From assembly GCA_003224835.1 (NCBI GenBank), contig QHZX01000252.1, positions 1-15,587 on the forward strand: 15,587 nt of DNA, given 5' to 3'. The position numbers and the translations under genes are program-made. Below the pieces are notes generated by a model, which was not told the origin of the DNA, made no database searches, and saw only the letters and a list, made by a program, of their open reading frames with translations. This DNA comes from Acidobacteriota bacterium. GTDB taxonomy: Bacteria; Acidobacteriota; Terriglobia; Terriglobales; Acidobacteriaceae. Below, one piece after another: positions 13,376 through 15,587 of the stretch; positions within the stretch are counted from its first letter, which is position 1, and the number at the start of each line of letters is the position of its first letter.

Positions 13376-14626
13376 ATACATCCCACGATTGAAGCGGTCT
13401 GGAAGATTGAATCGCCGAAGGTCATTGCGGGGCTTACGCGCATGGTGAGAGACGTGGGTCTGGCGGAAGATCTGGCACAGGATGCGCTAGTCGTAGCGCT
13501 TGAACAGTGGCCCAATTCGGGTGTCCCGGATAACCCGGGCGCGTGGCTGATGGCCATCGCCAAGCGTCGCGCAATTGACCTTTTCCGTAGAAACCAGCTC
13601 TTAATACGCAAGCACGAGGAGGTAAGCCGGGATCTGGAGGCCAAGCAGATGGCCGTGCCTGATTTCGACGCCGGCATCGAAGACAACCTTGGCGACGACC
13701 TGCTCAGCCTGATGTTTATCTCTTGTCATCCAGTGCTCTCGACAGATGCACGCGTCGCACTCACCCTTCGCCTGCTTGGCGGGCTGACAACCGACGAGAT
13801 CGCGCGCGCTTTCCTGGCATCGGAGCCGGCCATCGCGCAACGTATCGTGCGTGCTAAACGCACACTTGCAGATGCGCAGGTTCCATTCGAAGTGCCTCGT
13901 GGCGCCGAACTAGCAGCGCGCCTATCGTCAGTTCTCGAAGTTATTTATTTGATCTTCAACGAAGGGTATTCGGCAACAGCTGGCGAAGACTGGATACGCC
14001 CAGGCCTTTGTGAGGAGGCTCTGCGGCTCGGCCGTGTGCTGGCCGAACTTGCTCCACTCGAGCCAGAAGTACACGGGCTTGCCGCGTTGATGGAGATTCA
14101 AGCGTCGAGGATGAAGGCGCGCGTAGGGACGTCCGGTGAGCCGATTTTGTTATTTGATCAAGACCGTGCGAAATGGGATCAGTTGCTCATCACACGCGGT
14201 TTGGCTGCGCTGGAGCGGGCAGAAAGATTGAGCGTCGCACGTGGTTCCTACACGTTGCAGGCCGCCATCGCGGCATGTCACGCGCGAGCGCGCACTGGGG
14301 ACCAGACCGATTGGTCTCGTATTGTGACTCTGTACGATGAACTGGCGGAGCTGGTGCCGTCTCCGGTTGTACATCTGAATCGTGCTGTCGCGGTCGGCAT
14401 GGCGTCGGGTCCGGCTGCAGGTTTCGAGTTAACAGAGAGGCTCACTTCTGAAGCATCGCTGAGAAATTATCATCTCTTACCGAGCGTGCGGGGCGACCTT
14501 CTCACCAAGCTGGGGCGTTTGGCTGAAGCTCGTGCGGAGTTCGAACGCGCAGCGTCGCTTACGCGCAATACTCGAGAGCGGGAGTTGCTGCTCACCAGGG
14601 CCGAAAGACTGCACTCATCACATTGA
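13355..14626 (+). CDS. ECF42-group RNA polymerase sigma factor with C-terminal TPR region
   Basis: A 423-residue ECF sigma factor. Region sigma-2 (about 12-80) contains VRDVGLAEDLAQDALVVALE and NPGAWLMAIAKRRAIDLFRR. Region sigma-4 (about 115-172) contains SLMFISCHPVLS, LTLRLLGGLTTDEIARAFL and AQRIVRAKRTL. The long extension starts with FNEGYSAT (201-208), includes DQDRAKWD (268-275) and ends in TPR-like helices (about 325-410: VHLNRAVAVGM, LGRLAEARAEFERA). This layout and the adjacent DGPF genes identify ECF42, which has no classical anti-sigma factor; its C-terminal extension is needed for activity. The GTG at 13355 follows the DGPF stop by 14 bases without a visible ribosome site, so translational coupling is likely. 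A GTG at 13361 is an alternative start. Confidence 0.93.
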   Translation: MAVTATDIHPTIEAVWKIESPKVIAGLTRMVRDVGLAEDLAQDALVVALEQWPNSGVPDNPGAWLMAIAKRRAIDLFRRNQLLIRKHEEVSRDLEAKQMAVPDFDAGIEDNLGDDLLSLMFISCHPVLSTDARVALTLRLLGGLTTDEIARAFLASEPAIAQRIVRAKRTLADAQVPFEVPRGAELAARLSSVLEVIYLIFNEGYSATAGEDWIRPGLCEEALRLGRVLAELAPLEPEVHGLAALMEIQASRMKARVGTSGEPILLFDQDRAKWDQLLITRGLAALERAERLSVARGSYTLQAAIAACHARARTGDQTDWSRIVTLYDELAELVPSPVVHLNRAVAVGMASGPAAGFELTERLTSEASLRNYHLLPSVRGDLLTKLGRLAEARAEFERAASLTRNTRERELLLTRAERLHSSH

Positions 14627-14703
14627 CCAGCTCACGGTTTTTCGCGACGGCTGCATATTATTTATCCTCAGCACACCGACCAGTGTGAAAGAGCTTCCGA
14701 ATA

Positions 14704-15587
14704 ATGAGTGAAGCAGCGAAAGTCGACCTTGTCGGTGTCGGGCTGAATGCCACTGACACGCTCATCGCCGTCCCCCGGCATCCTGAGCGCGGTTCGAAGG
14801 TTGAGTCACTTGAGGTTAGCGTGCTGCCCGGTGGACAAGTTGCAAGCGCCGTGATTGCATGCCAAAGCTGGGGACTGCAAACTCGCTACGTTGGAAAACT
14901 AGGCGATGATCCTGCCGCCACGCTCCACCGCCAGGAATTTGCCAAGGCCGGCGTTGAAACGCAAATCATTACAGCCCAAAGGTGTGCCAGTCAGCAGGCT
15001 TTTATTCTTGTCGATCCGGACGGCGAGCGCACGGTGCTTTGGCGAAGAGACGAAAACCTCGGGCTACACTCCCAAGAAGTCAAGCGCGAGTGGATTGTGA
15101 ACGCCCGCGCATTGCTTGTCGATGGGTACGACACTGCCGCGGCCAGGACTGCGGCAGGTTGGGCCCGTGAGACGGGAATTCACGTGATAGCCGATTTCGA
15201 TGATGCTTATCCGGGCATCGAAAAGCTGATCGAGAATGTCGATTGCCTCATTGTCAGCAGAGACTTCCCTTCAAAGCTTTGCAGTGAGACTGACCTTAAG
15301 AAATCTTTGCCTCATCTACAACGCCGATTTGGATGTGGACTCACAGCCGCAACGCTCGGTACCGACGGCGTGCTGGCGTGGGATGGGACACAGTTCTATT
15401 ACGCGTGCGCATATAAAGTTTCCGTCGTGGACACAACCGGAGCTGGAGACATTTTCCACGCGGGATTTATTTATGGCTTGCTTCGAGGTTGGCCTCTGCA
15501 ACAGCGACTAGATTTTGCTTGCGCCGCTGCCGCCCTGAATTGCATGGCACACGGAGCGCGCGGCGGAATTCGGCCGGTGGAAGAAAT
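14704..15587 (+). CDS. PfkB/ribokinase-family sugar kinase (partial, runs off the window)
   Basis: The frame is open from ATG 14704 to the window end, giving 294 residues with no stop. The N-terminal start is VDLVGVGLNATDTLI, then the sugar-site motif LPGGQVASA (about 43-51) and YVGKLGDD. PfkB signature 2 reads DTTGAGDIFHAGF (about 243-255), with GAGD carrying the catalytic aspartate and anion hole. These ATP-dependent kinases phosphorylate sugars or nucleosides such as ribose, fructose, fructose 6-phosphate or adenosine; the substrate is not evident. The upstream gap of 77 bases has a TATTAT hexamer (14656-14661) but no matching -35. A weak AAGAG precedes the ATG. The C-terminal end is missing only because the window ends. 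Confidence 0.88.
   Translation, partial: MSEAAKVDLVGVGLNATDTLIAVPRHPERGSKVESLEVSVLPGGQVASAVIACQSWGLQTRYVGKLGDDPAATLHRQEFAKAGVETQIITAQRCASQQAFILVDPDGERTVLWRRDENLGLHSQEVKREWIVNARALLVDGYDTAAARTAAGWARETGIHVIADFDDAYPGIEKLIENVDCLIVSRDFPSKLCSETDLKKSLPHLQRRFGCGLTAATLGTDGVLAWDGTQFYYACAYKVSVVDTTGAGDIFHAGFIYGLLRGWPLQQRLDFACAAAALNCMAHGARGGIRPVEE

Overview
The window looks like a chromosomal segment of a member of the Acidobacteriota (Terriglobia-like). This is an inference from family composition: a receiver/double-PilZ protein, a short pyrophosphate-type phosphofructokinase, paired cyclophilins, a DUF5715 protein, an ECF42 sigma factor with DGPF proteins, and small orphan proteins of a style common in that phylum. 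There are no rRNA or tRNA genes, insertion sequences, phage genes or CRISPR arrays that I can see. Most genes are closely packed, with several convergent pairs that touch or overlap.

Layout. Positions 1-820 hold two small convergent hypothetical genes sharing one bidirectional terminator. Positions 1175-2311 encode a receiver/PilZ/PilZ protein whose end overlaps the convergent end of a sodium:solute symporter (2308-3738, minus). A prohibitin-like SPFH membrane protein (3908-4750, plus) faces a small multi-pass membrane protein (4763-5374, minus). Next is a phosphofructokinase (5471-6448, minus) with PPi-type active-site residues and an apparent 27-residue internal deletion, divergent from ruvC (6687-7193, plus). 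A minus-strand run follows: cytoplasmic cyclophilin (7208-7735), exported cyclophilin (7774-8487), a P-loop kinase that has lost its Walker A region (8580-9032), an exported DUF5715/M15-like protein (9120-9914) and an sdhB without neighbouring sdhA or sdhC (10270-11019).

From 11145 the plus strand carries a MoaD/ThiS-type gene broken by a frameshift, a translationally coupled small-protein plus nucleotidyltransferase pair (11459-12246), and a stress-type regulatory module: two DGPF/YCII genes, the second frameshifted, followed by an ECF42-type sigma factor with a C-terminal TPR region (13355-14626). Both DGPF genes are preceded by the same element, TGTCGA-N17-CG(T/A)C, which fits the promoter type described for ECF42 factors, so the module is probably autoregulated. 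A 25-nt perfect palindrome covers the sigma factor's start codon. The window ends inside a PfkB-family sugar kinase.

Four genes carry apparent deletions or frameshifts relative to their families: phosphofructokinase, kinase, MoaD/ThiS and the second DGPF protein. This is either local gene decay or a sign of assembly or sequencing error, and it should be settled before these genes are interpreted further.
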